Below, piece after piece: positions 5,251 through 5,337 of a stretch of 5,337 bases of DNA. This DNA is from Chloroflexota bacterium (GTDB taxonomy: Bacteria; Chloroflexota; Anaerolineae; Anaerolineales; UBA11858), in assembly GCA_030666985.1 (NCBI GenBank), contig DAOUWT010000195.1, positions 1-5,337 of the forward strand. The letters run 5' to 3'. Position 1 is the stretch's first letter; the number at the start of each line of letters is the position of its first letter. The notes below the pieces were generated by a model. That model had not been told where the DNA came from. It worked only from the letters and a program-made list of their open reading frames with translations, and ran no database searches. The position numbers and the translations under genes are program-made.

Positions 5251-5337
5251 TGTCACTCTGAGAGAACGTATTTTGTGAACGAAGAGTCTCCCACTCCGAA
5301 CGCGGAGATTCTTCGGGCAAAAACCGCCCTCAGAATG
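5251..5337. repeat. MITE-like inverted-repeat element, running off the window
   Basis: TGTCACTCTGAG (5251-5262) is matched at the window end by CTCAGAATG (5329-5337), whose complement CATTCTGAG matches 8 of 9 positions; completing ACA would lie just outside. Inside, GAAGAGTCTCC (5281-5291) pairs at 10 of 11 positions with GGAGATTCTTC (5304-5314) around a 12-nt loop, and GGGC/GCCC forms a further small stem (5315-5329). The style matches dispersed non-coding palindromic elements with TCTGAG ends that I recall from Chloroflexota and other environmental bacteria. No gene lies inside it. Confidence 0.65.

Overview
The window looks like an accessory region of a bacterial chromosome, most likely from Chloroflexota (Anaerolineae or Caldilinea-like). 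The grounds are indirect: a single-pass membrane protein with a long Pro/Thr linker ahead of its extracytoplasmic domain, a b6-like cytochrome b of the type found in that phylum, small toxin-antitoxin-like gene pairs, and intergenic DNA full of short degenerate inverted and tandem repeats. No marker gene settles the taxonomy.

Layout. At the left edge, on the minus strand, an MNT nucleotidyltransferase gene (186-512) overlaps by ATGA a HEPN-domain gene (1-189) that the window edge cuts. This is a two-gene MNT/HEPN (MntA-HepT type) toxin-antitoxin module with an extended -10 promoter near 573-581. A minus-strand intrinsic terminator (596-636) and a heptamer array (639-676) follow. Next comes an odd locus: the C-terminal end of a succinate dehydrogenase/fumarate reductase iron-sulfur subunit on the minus strand (678-794) abuts head-to-head a cytochrome b lacking its N-terminus and first membrane helix on the plus strand (795-1289). 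Both keep their 3' ends and both lack their 5' ends. About 350 bp without a gene follow (1290-1640), carrying inverted repeats and one promoter-like element.

The centre holds the two large intact genes, both on the plus strand. One (1641-3332, 563 aa) encodes a TPR protein with a tryptophan-bearing acidic decapeptide repeat, one membrane helix, a Pro/Thr stalk and a PsbP/DcrB-like C-terminal domain. The other (3378-4655, 425 aa) encodes a 12-helix Major Facilitator Superfamily transporter. They lie 45 bp apart and may be co-transcribed, but nothing in the sequence ties their functions together.

At the right end, a 111-aa putative antitoxin gene (4744-5079) overlaps by ATGA a 45-aa ORF (5076-5213) that looks like the N-terminal stump of its partner. 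The window then ends inside an inverted-repeat, MITE-like element (5251-5337). The most notable observations are the double 5'-truncated SdhB/cytochrome b junction, the nested 30-bp/198-bp repeat structure encoding a Trp-acidic decapeptide array, and the apparently orphaned antitoxin.
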